NCBI GenBank assembly: GCA_947652605.1 | Contig: OX393582.1 | Coordinates: forward strand, 14,284,544-14,348,543 | Length of the DNA stretch: 64,000 nucleotides | Reading direction: 5' to 3' | Source of the DNA: Elmis aenea | Taxonomy: Eukaryota > Arthropoda > Insecta > Coleoptera > Elmidae | Shown here: positions 33,741 through 45,089 of the stretch, in pieces | Numbering within the stretch: the stretch's first letter is position 1 | Layout: each line of letters opens with the position of its first letter | Notes under the pieces: generated by a model | The model's database searches: none | Seen by the model: the letters and a program-made list of their open reading frames with translations, nothing else | What the model was told of the DNA's origin: nothing | Made by a program: the position numbers and the translations under genes

Positions 33741-34277
33741 GACGTGTCACACAATCAATACAATAACTTTCATGAAAAACTGTTACAGATACACTACACT
33801 AATGTTAACATAATACAGTATATCCAAAATGAGCTCAATAGTACAACAACCCCGGCAAAAGTAACTAAAGCAATAAAATCTATGACTTAATAGCTACTAT
33901 AAAGTAATTAACGACTTATCATTACGGATCATGATAACCTATAATTGTTTCCCCTTCAAACCGGTCATTAAAAAGCAATACTTTATAGTATAAGCAATAA
34001 ATATTAAACTTTCATATGACTGAACCACTACAAGAGGTTCTGATATTTCTTAAAGCGAACACCTGCTAGGCTGCTAAATTAGGGACAAAGGGGTTACTAA
34101 ATATTCGCGGTATTTCCTGTGCAACAAAGGTATCTCTAATTTGCATTATTAATCTCTTCACAGGTATAAACAAAACTTCAATTCGCAAAATAAAGTTTAA
34201 AAGCAAGGATTAATTCGTCATTATATCGTTTGATTCGCTTCAACTCCTTCATCAGGTTTATTAAGTTTGTACAACGT
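33741..34277. other. Unassigned DNA
   Basis: No supported feature. Confidence 0.4.
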
Positions 34278-34278
34278 A

Positions 34279-34362
34279 CAGGGTGGGCAAATTTCGATGT
34301 TTTCATAGGGAATCTCGGTAACTATAAATAGAACCCATAGTTGGCTTGACATCACGAGAAAG
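34279..34362 (+). mobile_element. Internally deleted copy of the 12400-type TA element
   Basis: CAGGGTGGGCAAATTTCGAT at 34279 matches the left end at 12400. It then jumps to the shared internal box (AGAACCCATAGTTGGCTTGA, 34328-34347). A TA precedes it. No right end is seen. Confidence 0.65.
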
Positions 34363-34529
34363 AGGATTTTTCCCCAATTCCAATGATACAAATACAAGTA
34401 CATATCATGTGGGGTCGATTTATTCATTTTCCTTACATTATAGCAAAAATCTACAATTTTCCAGGTAATTTTTAATATTTCATTGTTTTCTAGCAGTAAA
34501 TATTGTAAGAACACAGAATGAAAAACCTG

Positions 34530-35485
34530 CAGAGTTTAAAACAAAAGAAAGCTTAAAATAAGGATGCGTGTTCAGTCCATTATTATTCTCAGTAGTTATC
34601 GATGGGGTAATTAAGGAAGTAAAACAAAAAATGAAACTGTTTCACCTGGCTAACTGGAAAATGGAAAAAATAAACACAATAGAGCTAATGTTCGCAGACG
34701 ACATGGTCATAGTCGCGGAATCAGAAAAGAATCTACAATATAACCTGGAAACTCTTAACCAGGAATTGGAAAAAATCAATATAAAAATAAATACAGAAAA
34801 AACTAAAACTATGGTCGTTCCAACAGAGAACAAAGGGCATACATTACTTTAAATGGGCTTAGGTTGGAACAGGTAGAAAGCTTTAAACATTTAGGAGTGA
34901 TCATAGAGAAAAATGAAGGAATGGACAAGGAAATAAGCGAAAGGACAGAAAATATGGGAAGAATATTTAACAGTTTAAGAACAGCATTTTTTGGAAATAG
35001 AGAAGTCCAAAAACGAACAAAAGTGGAAGTTGTAAAAAAGGTAGTAACTCCGGCACTTTTATACGGAAGTGAAACGTGGACACACAAATAAAAATAGTAG
35101 CTGAGTGAATGCAGCTGAAAGAGATTTAGAAGAAAAATCCAATGAAAAACCAAAAATGAACGAATCAGAAATGACACATACAATTAAAAATGAAAAAAGT
35201 TTAAACAAAAATACAAGAAAGACACCTGGGATGGTTGGGACACATTTATAGAATGAAAGAAGAAAGGTTAATCAAAAAAGCCTATAAAGCAAGGCCACAG
35301 GGAAAAACAAAAGAGGTAGACAGAAAAAAAACTGGCAAGACGAAGTTAAAAAAGCAGCAACGGATAGACAAATCAAATGGGAAGAGATAAAAAAGTTAGC
35401 ACAAGACAGCAAGACGTGGAAAAAAGTTAGCACAACACAACTCAACAGTCCTACACATGGTGGTAGAGGGACTTACGACTAAATA
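34530..35485 (+). pseudogene. Non-LTR reverse transcriptase, C-terminal half
   Basis: GCVFSPLLFSVVIDGVIKEV (about 34563-34622) is the palm motif that normally reads QGxxLSPxLF. IELMFADDMVIVAESEKNLQ then follows, with the catalytic FADD (about 34694). After a frameshift, RLEQVESFKHLGVIIEKN, EVVKKVVTPALLYGSETW (thumb) and, in further frames, WLGHIYRMKEERLIKKAY and KRGRQKKNWQDEVKKAA complete the tail. The order is that of a full C-terminal half, disrupted at several places. It belongs to the same family type as the fragments at 36545, 39985 and 61885. Confidence 0.85.
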
Positions 35486-35489
35486 AATA

Positions 35490-36540
35490 ATAAAACTACA
35501 TCGTTGCTTTTTTTATTGTGCAATAAATATAAGCTTAAATATAGACGACAGAACCTTATAGTCCTGTGAACTTGACCTTCTGTGTGGTTTGATTGTCGAA
35601 ATTATTGTTAAACGCATTGCTTACTATAGATACGCAGAAAATGTAACATAGTGAACAACATTCAAATATTTGCACTTTACTCAAGACGCTGGATAAAAAT
35701 ATAACTCTAATCGAGACTCAACAACTTCATAATTCTTCCTTTAAAATGTTTAAAGCGGAAAAATGTAGCACAGTCATAATTTTGGCAGATGTTTTGGGAT
35801 TTTTAGGTGACTTTAATAGTCTGTAATGTACTGAAAGTCACTGTTTCAAATATTAGTTTGTTATAAATAAGATTTCAGCATCCACTGAATCGATGAATAA
35901 TCGCTGAGACAAAAACCAACATAAACGGACAGGAAAATGATATAATCCAGTAATCAAAGTCAAATATGTAAATTACCAATTTATTTAATAAGGCGAAGTT
36001 CAAGTTTGTTAGTCCTTCAAGAAGTTAACCTCGAGTGTTAAAAATATATTTCGCTAACTAATGGCGAACCTAGTCCGAAACTGTGATAAACTGAGTTGGT
36101 GTGCATTTCGCATATTTGGCACAGCCAACAACGAAATGTTAATTTTTTATTCGCTTGCTTTTTAGCGGAAGCTGTTAGTTGACAATTTTGAGATTCTCCG
36201 TTGGGTAGGCGCTAAGTGAGAATGTTTAATAAAATAAGAATGTAAATATTTATCACGTTTATATATAAAAATTAGGGCGGAAATGTGGGGGACGATCGGT
36301 ATTTACTAAAAGCGAAATCGATTTTTGTTGGAAATAAATGTTTTTAGGTGCAACTTATATCAGAATTTTCTTGTTTTAAAAGACATTTATAAAGGCGACG
36401 GATTTTATCATATTACTACTCACACAAAATTCCAGTTTTTGAAAAATTATTTAGAAATTGCTACTGCATTATCTAAAAACTGTGAATAGCTTTTCGTTTA
36501 TTTTCTACTGAAAATTATTACCACTATAACTATGTCGACC
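35490..36540. other. Unassigned, intron-like DNA
   Basis: About 1 kb with no supported gene or repeat. Confidence 0.4.
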
Positions 36541-36544
36541 AACA

Positions 36545-36975
36545 GTTATGGATGTGAAGTGTGGATACTTAATAAACAAGGTGAGGCTAAATTAGATATA
36601 TGGGAAAGGAAAATACTGCAGAAAATACTAGGAGGTGTAAAGGAAGAAGGGATGGCTGGAGAAGAAGGACAAATCAGGAGGTAATGGAGTTGTACAACAA
36701 ACCTAGTGTGTCACATGCGGTGAGAATACAAAAATTAAGAAGGCTCGGGCATGTAATAAGAATGGAAGAAAGCAGACTGGTAAAAAAAGGTATTAACAAT
36801 GGGAGAAGGAGGGAAAAAGAAGAGAGGCAGACCGAAGAGGAAGTGGATGGAAGGAGCAAAAGAAGACATGTTGCGGCTAGGGGTAAAGAACTGGAAGGAG
36901 AGAGCAGAAGACCAAAACGGGTGGAAAAACATTTCAAGGAAATTTGAAGCCATGGGCCTTGGAGGCCTGTAGTGC
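36545..36975 (+). pseudogene. Non-LTR retrotransposon thumb and tail fragment
   Basis: YGCEVWILNKQGEAKLDIWE starts the post-palm region. RRRTNQEVMELYNKPSVSHA, VRIQKLRRLGHVIRMEESRL, then KKRGRPKRKWMEGAKEDMLR and GVKNWKERAEDQNGWKNISR follow in three frames, ending at a stop near 36970. This is the complete C-terminal tail of a common insect family, without the polymerase palm, so it is 5'-truncated. A TA-flanked element begins 10 bp beyond it. Confidence 0.8.
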
Positions 36976-36984
36976 TGGACTATA

Positions 36985-37773
36985 CAGGGTGTCCCCGTTA
37001 TTACCGCAAATATTTTAAGTGGTGATAGAGGACCTTTTTCTAATAAAAACTTCCAAGTACAATTTTTTTCTAAAATCAAATGCTAAGCAGATATCAACAC
37101 TTACTTGATTATTTTACACTTCTGCATTTAAAAGGCTCTGTCGCCGAAAATATCAATTTTATCGTAAAATACCTTACAGCTTTTTAATAGAGCATAAAAT
37201 TCTCTACAAAATTGATTATAATTATTTTTTGTCTACAGGCAATGGTTTAAAAGTTATAAGGCAGTTTGTACAAAAAAATGTGAAAAATTTAAAAACTTTA
37301 ATTGCTTCTTTAACTTTGCAACCGCTGTATCTTTATAACGAAAGGTTGCACAAAAAAACCGACGGCCCATTCCGGATAGCAAATTTTATGGGCTACAACT
37401 TTGGTCAAGTGAAATTTTCGGAAAATCAAACCGATTTTTCGGAAAAGCTGAAAATAAGGAACAGAGGGTAAAAAAAAAACGAGAAATGTTTTGTATTTAA
37501 AAATGCTTTTAAAGAGAGTGCGATTATGAACTGAAAGTGATAGAGGTCAAAGCCAATGGGAAACACCTAAACATTTCGGCCAAGTTTGATAGCTCTAGCT
37601 TAAACGACTAGGACGTACCTATTCGATTTTCTGATATTTTTTTTCTTGCAACTTTGGAGGTCTCTAACTTTAAAAGGAAGCATTTACGGATAACAAAATA
37701 TTTGACAAATGGTCATCATTTTCACTCAGGAATATGCACCTACTTTTTGGCGGTGTATAATTGGGACACCCTG
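36985..37773. mobile_element. TA-flanked CAGGGTGTCC element
   Basis: CAGGGTGTCCCCGTTATTAC (36985) pairs with the mirrored end ATAATTGGGACACCCTG (to 37773), with TA flanks at 36983-36984 and 37774-37775. Only the outer 25-30 bp and a block around GCATTT are clearly inverted. An 80-codon frame inside (37229-37471) has no known family. Size 789 bp. Confidence 0.82.
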
Positions 37774-37855
37774 TATAGTTGAAAAACTAATCTTCCAGGG
37801 ACATGATGGAAAACGTCCCCGAGAAGGATGGAAAACGTCCGCTCGGTCTTCCAAT

Positions 37856-38248
37856 TGAAAATAAAGGTGATTTTTGCGATCGCGTTGGCCAGGAAACCAT
37901 TAGAGATACAATCAAAATTTCTCTATTTACCAGCGCCTCCTTTGCAAGTTAAGTGGTACAATTTTTTTTAAAATATCTTAAACGATTCCGGCGCACAACG
38001 CCGAAAACAAGACCCCTGTAAACGCAGTTTTTCCTATTTTAAACGCCTATGCAAACAGCATAACAAACATACCACAATTTCTTACAGGGGTCTCGTTTTT
38101 CACGTTTTTCTCCGGAACTGTTTGAGATATTTTCAAAAACTTTGCACCACTTTACTTGCGCATTGACATTAGAGAAATTCCAAATTTATCTCTGACGATT
38201 TCATGGCCAACGCGATCGCAAAAATCACATTTATTTTTAAAGTTTTCA
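37856..38248. repeat. Inverted repeat, diverged foldback
   Basis: TGAAAATAAAGGTGATTTTT plus GCGATCGCGTTGGCC (37856-37890) is mirrored at 38205-38248. An inner pair, AAGACCCCTGTAA and TTACAGGGGTCT (about 38009-38021 and 38080-38091), shows the symmetry runs to the centre. The central 60 bp are not symmetric. Confidence 0.75.
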
Positions 38249-38249
38249 G

Positions 38250-39303
38250 TTTTTTCCCAATTTTTCCTCGGTAAATGGTACGTATAACTCTACAAAACAT
38301 TAATTTTTGATGTTCTTGATGCAATAAACACAGCCTTGATCAGATTCTAGCGATAATGAATATATAGTGTCCCTCCCTTGTGCGGAGAAAGAGAGCCCGT
38401 GGCCACCAAATACCCTCGCTACGCCTCTGGTAATGCCGAAACTTCTACAACGTACCATAACAAGTTTTTGTTTGATGCTTACGCCAGTAGTTCGATGCAC
38501 TTGCATGTGATGTACCGTTTATAAATACACATTCAAAGAACCATAAAATAAAGCACAAAAGCTATTAAAAATAGGTAACAAAGACAACTGCGACCAATTT
38601 CGACCCAACTGCGTCTCATACAAACTGCACATCAAAAATAAAAACTACAACATCATCGGTAGTGCGTCGTATGTTTGACCCTTTGTTTTTTTTTACATAA
38701 AACGAATCGATATCAATGACCTGACATAGAATCCGCAGAAGAACGGATATAATTAAATTCTTCCATCGCCACGGGTCCACAGCCTGACGGCCAGACGATC
38801 GGCGGATGACCTGCCTCATGCAACGAAACGCAACGTTTAATTGCATGCAGATATCATTATAAGTCTATTACTGTTTATTACACAAGTTCTGACAAATATG
38901 CTAACAGCAGCATCCCCTATAATTATTACCAATTTCGTCGCATGCTCCAACCAAACCAGTCAAATATTTTAAAAATTGGTTGTGAACGTAAACAACCACA
39001 TAATGACATCGTCTGAAATGATTCATTTTACTTTTTATTTGCTCTATGTGTTCAGATAAAAATAATATTTACTACAAACAATTATGAACAGAAAACAAGA
39101 TCCGTCCTATCACAAACTCGTATTTTTTTGTATGAAAATAATAATAAACAATTAAAAAGACTTACATGAAACTTGACATTGGTGTAATTAACATCAAAAG
39201 AAAACAGCTGCTTGCAAAATTATAGACGATGTCCCACCCACGGTGAGTTATTAGTTTTAAAAAAAGCTCGATGTTTACAAAAAACTAATAATACGATTTT
39301 ATA
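38250..39303. other. Mostly unassigned; one hAT-like end
   Basis: A hAT-like terminus (reverse of CAGAGGCGTAGCGAGGGTAT) lies at about 38418-38437. A 76-codon minus-strand frame (38616-38846) has an unusually GC-rich start but no family resemblance. Confidence 0.35.
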
Positions 39304-39305
39304 TA

Positions 39306-39771
39306 CAGGGTTCTCGTTTTTCGAGGGCCACTATGGGGATTTCGTAAACGGGAAGAGTGATGACTTCGGTTAAATTAGGGCAAAGTTGTATATTCAGGTG
39401 GTAAATAATTTGATGCAAACAGAACTTATCTAGTTTTTTTAGTTTTTGAGATATAGGGGAAAAAGTAAAAAAGTGGATTTTTGTTTTTTGCCCGTAACTT
39501 TTTTATTTGATGTCGAATTTTGTTTCTGTAAAAGTGTTTTCATGGCCACTTTTTGCAAGGAATCAAAATCCCCAATTATATTTTCCATGCGACGTTTTGC
39601 TTTTTTTCAACCATCATCAGGTCAATTTTTTCTTATGGACGCTATAATGATTTTAACGCCAATTTGTACAGCATTTTATTCTGATTTCGACAATGTATAA
39701 CACTAAGCATTTTTTTGAAACAATTATTGTTTAAAATGACAAAAATAAATATTTTATTTTGAAAAATTCTC
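39306..39771 (+). mobile_element. Left-end fragment of a TA-flanked element
   Basis: CAGGGTTCTCGTTTTTCGAG follows TA at 39304-39305. No mirrored right end precedes the palindrome at 39772, so this is probably truncated. The right boundary given is nominal. Confidence 0.35.
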
Positions 39772-39930
39772 AAGGTCCACACACACCGGCGCGATTTCGA
39801 AGCGGGCGCGGCGCGGTCGCGGTCACGATAATTGGTAACCATGTTTACTTACTTACGTAACCAGGTTACTAATTATCGTGACCGCGACCGCGCCGCGCCC
39901 GCTTCGAAATCGCGCCGGTGTGAGGACCTT
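39772..39930. mobile_element. GC-rich hairpin element, arms about 67 bp
   Basis: AAGGTCC, then ACCGGCGCGATTTCGAAGCG, GCGCGGTCGCGGTCACGATA and TTGGTAACC form the left arm (39772-39840). 39864-39930 mirrors it with only a few differences. The arms are far more GC-rich than the region. The loop (39841-39863) contains TTACTTACTTACGTAA. It has no coding capacity. Confidence 0.88.
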
Positions 39931-39984
39931 TTAATCGGCATGGTAAATTGTCTTTGTCCCTTTTTCCTTGGTAGCAGGTAGGTA

Positions 39985-40290
39985 AACCTAGGAGTAACAG
40001 ATATTAAGAAAAAGATGAAGACGAATCAATTAAGATGGCTTGGACATCAAAGTAGACACGCGGAAATAAGATGGAAAATGCAGATGGACGGAAAAAGAAA
40101 TAGAGGAAGACCAAGAATACAATGGGAAAAAGAAGGGAGGCAGGACTAGAAAAAAAGGAGTCAGCTAGAGAGATGTGCCACAATTAGCTAACGATAGGCA
40201 GGAGAGGAGAAACTTAATACAGAAATAGAAAAGCATACCTCGACCCCGGAAGGTACAAGAGGAACTGATTAAGAAAAAGATGATGTAACT
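39985..40290 (+). pseudogene. Non-LTR retrotransposon 3' tail
   Basis: KKKMKTNQLRWLGHQSRHAE and KRNRGRPRIQWEKE match the RLRWLGH and RGRPRxxW motifs of the tail. KKGVSWRDVPQLANDRQEW follows after a frameshift. Only the last 100 residues of the polyprotein remain, with stops. Confidence 0.7.
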
Positions 40291-40819
40291 GAAAACAAAC
40301 AGAAACTTACACCAAAAACATTAAATATAATATTTAATTCAAGTGTGGAGTATCAAAGAAATAGAAATTAGTAGTAGTAGTACTTTAAAAACGTCAAGTA
40401 AAAAAGAAATATATACAGTACGTTAGCAAAACAGGAAACAATAATTTTACTATAAACTACCCACCATATGTAAATAAAACAGAAGGATTAGAAGTGTAAT
40501 AATTACATAAGCAATAGTAAACAACTAAATAAATTTACCACTCGCAACACACTTAGTTATTACATAATACACGATGAATAATGCAAACTTCGACAATAGC
40601 AAGGACAAATATCAATTTTTCCCCATGAAACTTAATGCACAATACTTTCGGGTCCATTGAAAATTAATCAGGTTTTTGCTTTCGCCATAAAAAAGTATTG
40701 TTTAAATCTAAATACAATAATTAGTTTATATGATAAAATAGAGTATTCGCTTTTATTTTTTACCATTGTTAGCAAACATGTTTTTTTCGGACTTAATATT
40801 AAAAAACAGACGTACGAAA
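40291..40819. other. Unassigned AT-rich DNA
   Basis: No supported feature beyond short overlapping frames on both strands (40657-40880). Confidence 0.35.
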
Positions 40820-41268
40820 TAGTATATTTTACACCAAGAGATGAAGGTCCAGTTTTTTTCGTGAGGTGAGATCCATTCACGAGCCGCGAAGCGGCGAGTG
40901 AGCAGATCTTCCGAACGAAAAAAACTGATCCATCTCGAGTCGTAAATGCTTTTTTTTTCTGCGAAATTAAAATTATGTTATAGAACGAACGTTAATGTAA
41001 ACGAACCGAATGACAATTATTTTGTATAAAGTATTAATTAATCATTTCATTTCCATAGCGACACCACCACACTGACATTGACATAAATAAAATTATAACC
41101 TGCAAACGAAATATATTTAATATTAATTTTTGTACCTTTTATATAAAATGCTACATTAAAATTAAATTATTTGATAAGAATATTAACGCAATTTTAGTTT
41201 ATTATGAGTTTAAGTTAAAAAACATCGTACATTTTACAATTTGATTTTGACATTGACAGTGACATTAT

Positions 41269-41288
41269 TTTCGCCACTAGTGGCGAAA
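41269..41288. repeat. Perfect 20-bp palindrome
   Basis: TTTCGCCACTAGTGGCGAAA reads the same on both strands, and a further half-copy TTTTCGCCACTGG follows at about 41294. It could be a dimeric protein-binding site or transposon relic. Confidence 0.8.
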
Positions 41289-41840
41289 GTTAATTTTCGC
41301 CACTGGAGACCACAGAACATACTAGAGACGAAAGTAAAACTTTCATGCAGGGTATGCAGTGAGAAAATGACAACTTTCATAAACATGAGTAGAAAAAAGC
41401 TGTTTTCTCGCCCTTGCCCAAGCTCAAAACATTTGTAATAAAGTGTTTTTAGATTTAACCCTTTAAGATGCAGTACCTTTTTATGATTATTTTTGGGGCA
41501 TACATAACGTTAGGGTTTACATGATTGTTTTAAAATAGCTTTTTGTAAATATTTTCTTTTGCCGGTAAGGCGGTGGCTGGCGGTCTTGATGGGGACCACC
41601 GAGCATTTGATATATAAATTAAACAAAAGTGTTTGGGGTTGGGGGCTTCACTAAGGACCACATTTTAATGTACTTTATTTATTCATTATTTTTTGTTGGG
41701 AATACTTGTTACATTCGCATATAATCATATCAAACATCAAACACATTTTCAGTAAAAAAATTACAAAAGTATAGTAAAGGTGAATCTAAATCTCCCATAT
41801 TAAAGTTTACTTAACCGGTAGCTTGTGACAATAAAAAAGT

Positions 41841-42068
41841 TTAAGATTTTTGCGGTTTGGACGCGCGTTTATTCCACACGTATGTTTCATTTTCAGTATC
41901 TTCATTCATTTCATTGGCTCGGTTTCCGTCGAATATGTTTGTCTTGGTTTGGTCACACAAGGGTTCAAAATTTTGTTCATCAAAAATGATGTGTGAGATA
42001 TTATTTTGATGGTCGTCATCTGCATTTACGATTCGATATGAAATCAGTTTTTTTTGTTCGTGAGATTT
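41841..42068 (-). CDS. Unassigned acidic coding-like segment, about 75 residues
   Basis: The frame is open from after a stop at 42069-42071 to TAA at 41841-41843. It contains IVNADDDHQNNISHIIFDEQ, then NFEPLCDQTKTNIFDGNR and NEMNEDTENETYVWNKRA before a short basic end. The acidic, asparagine-rich makeup reads as real protein rather than chance. It has no internal ATG near the front; a CAG acceptor just before ATGACGACC at about 42019 could make it a terminal exon. Minus-strand AATAAA signals occur about 170 bp downstream (near 41672). I do not recognise it. It may be the end of a transposon gene belonging to the 40820-42122 interval. Confidence 0.35.
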   Translation of the reverse strand, partial: KSHEQKKLISYRIVNADDDHQNNISHIIFDEQNFEPLCDQTKTNIFDGNRANEMNEDTENETYVWNKRASKPQKS

Positions 42069-42122
42069 TCAAATGTCACCTCACGAAAAAACTGGACTTT
42101 CATCTCTTGTTGTAAAATATAC

Positions 42123-42860
42123 TATTTTTGATTACCAGGAGTAGGGGAGCAAAGGGGGTGCTAAATTTATTGTAAATATTTTTTATTTTATGATACCTAC
42201 AAAGCAAAATAATTTATTTACAGTTTGGTTTCAGGGGCCGCTGGCCTATCTTACCCTGTAAGAAGCTAGGCCCTTTGTGACACCAATAGAATTCCTTGCA
42301 AATTAAGTTACTTATAAGACACAAAATAGTAATAGGAAATTCGCCACTGTATTTTTCGATTTTAATCCGGTTTAAAATAAACTCCTATTTCACAATAAAT
42401 GCTTCCGGAATATTCACTAATTGCGGACAGACAGACCTATAAAAACTTCCAGTGGATCCATCAAATATTGCTTGTTATGGAATCCGCGAACGTCAGAGGC
42501 AATATCTCGAGAAACGCATTTGCCAGACACAAAACATGTTTTTGTTCTTTACTTATCTATAAATACTTTAAAAATCAATATACTACGTGTTCCAGGCTCC
42601 TTACTATTTTCCCGTACACAAAGACGAGATCGTACATCGGGAGTTCAATGATCCGGCAATATGTCCAAGAATATGGTCCGAAATGTGCAGTTGTATGGAG
42701 AGGAGCATTAGCATCGTAAATTTAAATAAGGACTGGCCTTTAAAAAACCGCGCATAAAAAAACGCAACACCAGAATACAGTGGGAGTATGTATAAAAATA
42801 GAACTTCAAACTTCAATGTACCGTACGTATAGTTAGGTAATGAACATAAAAAATTCTAAA
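42123..42860. other. Unassigned DNA
   Basis: No supported gene. The overlapping frames at 42399-42719 have no family resemblance. Confidence 0.35.
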
Positions 42861-42867
42861 CACTTAC

Positions 42868-42921
42868 CTTGGGGAGTCGTTAAGGAAAACAAAGTGTCTC
42901 CAAATACGGGACGCTTCTTAT
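42868..42921 (-). CDS. Candidate 54-nt internal coding exon
   Basis: On the minus strand, ACATTTTGATTGCAG precedes a 54-nt stretch that ends CCCCAAG and is followed by GTAAGTG, a near-ideal donor. Two frames stop within it. The third is open: two bases, then KKRPVFGDTLFSLTTPQ and one base. Its length is a multiple of three. The following exon should begin with two bases of a codon, which fits the candidate at 6146-6189. No other canonical minus-strand exon with the right phase was found between them. The protein is not recognised. If real, this window is largely intron of a minus-strand gene. Confidence 0.45.
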
Positions 42922-42929
42922 CTGCAATC

Positions 42930-44066
42930 AAAATGTAACGAATAAATAAAGTCATTAATAAAAACAAAACAATAAACAAAGGCAATGTGACGATATTGCT
43001 CGTCATCTCGGATCAATGAAATGTATTCTTCGTAAATGTTTGTTTGCTGGGGGGATTTATTACAAATTTATTTACGACTCTGATGATATTTATCCTACTC
43101 TACATAAAAATAAGTCAAGATAACAGATTAAACCGTTGCACTTAGTCCATATTTACTAGTAAAACTGGCCGTTTGAATCTGCTAAGGTCATAAACTGTTT
43201 GCGCAGCAACTTCTGATGTAATGGAAACAAAAGTTAGCATCACGATTCTTGCATCATTCCTATCTCCTATCGCATCATTTCGCCTACCCTTTTTTATGCA
43301 CATCATTATTGTAAATGACGAGTAATAATTATTTTAGAAAAATCTTACAACAATTTACTGCACATGGTGCAGTTTTTGTACATCTTCTTAAGGAAGAATG
43401 GCAAACAAGAAAAAACAAAACCCGTTTCGGAATTTATTCCATATCGCTTTACATGGGTAACTTTGTAAACTAGAAAAGTTACATATCGATTAGAACAAAG
43501 TTGGACAAATTTACAGAGGAAATTGAATGTCAACTTCTAAGAAAACGAGAAAAAAACTAGCACACGCCAAAGTTTTCAAACGCAAACATCTTTTTAACTA
43601 TGACAAAATAGCTAATGAATAATTTTTCGATAATTTTATGTGATTTATCATTTAATAAAACTACATTTTTACAGGATGAGTAGTTACTGAGTAACGGCCG
43701 AACTTATATTTGGTAAACTGCAGTCGTACCTACTTGGGTTTGACGTTGCCGAAAAGATTATTTATTTTGATTTTATTGATATATGGATGGAGTCTTCTAG
43801 ATATCTTTCACACTTTAATAATCTCGTTTATTTTTAGAAATAATCATAACACACCTTATATTATTAAATGGAAGAAAAAGCAGCACACATTGGCGTAGCA
43901 CTTAATACGAAATTATAATGTACATTAACCCATCTGTTCCCACAAACACTTTTGTTTTCAAATTTTTAAGTAAAAAGTATTTTATTAAAAATATGTCCAA
44001 AGTACATATGTATTATGCAATTTTTCCAAAAGTCTTTTGAAAAAGAAGTGAAAAAAATGTATTTAA
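42930..44066. other. Unassigned, intron-like DNA
   Basis: No supported feature. Confidence 0.4.
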
Positions 44067-44067
44067 G

Positions 44068-44985
44068 GGAGACTGTTGTACCATGGAACACTTCTGAGAT
44101 TTAATTTTTTATTAATAATTTTTTTGAAATGAAAAAAAAATGGTATTAACTAATGAAGATCATTTTACAACTTGCTGTTTGTATTTCTATGTTTTACAGC
44201 TCTATTAACAAACAAAAAAATAAAATATGATGTTATGAAAAGTGTTCCATGGTACAACATGGTCATGTACCATGGACCACCCTCTTGTACATTGGAACAC
44301 GGGGAAATGGCTGTAAAAAGTAATTTAAAATACAGTATTCAGTTCTACAAAAATAATATTCCGGAATTGCGAAATGTGTCTTGACAAAATAGCCTATTTA
44401 ACATTGTACACTTTGCAGTGTTTTTGTTCCGGGAGCAGTCAAAACTGCTTCTACAGCTTTTCTCATAGCATCTGGATCAATTGGGGCCCTCTTAACGCCA
44501 CTCACTTCTTGGCATAGCGATCTGTTACAAAAAAAAAAAAAAAAGGGGTAGGATTGTATATCTTGGAACATGTTCCATGGTACATGATGTTGTGTGTTCC
44601 AAGGTACAAGAGGGAGCGAAAATAAATAAACATGTCGGCCTAAGCTAGTGGTTGGAATAAAACATTAACTACAGTACATGAATCTACTCAACACAAGATC
44701 AGCAACACACTGTAAATGATGATATCGTCAAACACAACTTTGTATTCGTTTAAAAAATCGATTAACAACACTCGAAATATTTACTTTTGATACTTTAAAA
44801 ACGGTTTCATCAACTCAACGCGCGTTTTCGAGTCAAACAAGACAGATCTGCCTTTAGAGACACTTAGCGACATTCTTCACATCATGGTGATGGATTTAGC
44901 CCGCCAAGTGCCAGCACTATTTAGAATCCGCAAATGTTCCAAGGTAGACTATGCTCAAGGTACAACAATCTCCCCTACTCATATG
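44068..44985. mobile_element. Element studded with GTACCATGGAACA boxes
   Basis: The left end GGGAGACTGTTGTACCATGG (about 44068) pairs with the reverse of GGGGAGATTGTTGTACCTTG at the right (about 44964-44985). GTACCATGGAACA-like boxes occur at about 44080, 44237 (reverse), 44266, 44287, 44569 (reverse), 44592 (reverse) and 44934 (reverse), mostly pointing inward. No transposase core is seen. A minus-strand stretch at 44397-44525 reads SGVKRAPIDPDAMRKAVEAV, loosely like the psq helix-turn-helix at the start of pogo-type transposases. Confidence 0.6.
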
Positions 44986-45089
44986 AGTACAACGGGAGGC
45001 ATTAAAGAAAATACAAAAAACATATTTTTTTAAATTAATTTATTGTAGTAGGTAATTTACAATCGAAAACTGTTATTCACTATGGAACT

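Larger units (their letters stand above)
40820..42122. mobile_element. Region bounded by inverted copies, possible element
   Basis: 40820-40868 (including CCAAGAGATGAAGGTCCAGT and TTCGTGAGGTGA) is mirrored at 42073-42122. A second mirrored block (GAACGAAAAAAACTGAT) lies at about 40913 and 42043. The 1.3-kb interval holds a coding-like stretch on the minus strand and a perfect palindrome. No target duplication was found, so whether it is one mobile unit is uncertain. Confidence 0.5.

Noticed and set aside
38616..38846. 76-codon minus-strand frame with GC-rich start
   Set aside because: No family resemblance, no splice context, and no support beyond openness.
39167..39208. Minus-strand 42-nt exon reading LFSFDVNYTNVKFH before GTAAGT
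   Set aside because: The acceptor is weak and its phase is incompatible with the two better exon candidates.
42399..42719. Overlapping 106- and 76-codon plus-strand frames
   Set aside because: Two long frames over the same bases with no domain in either; chance openness.
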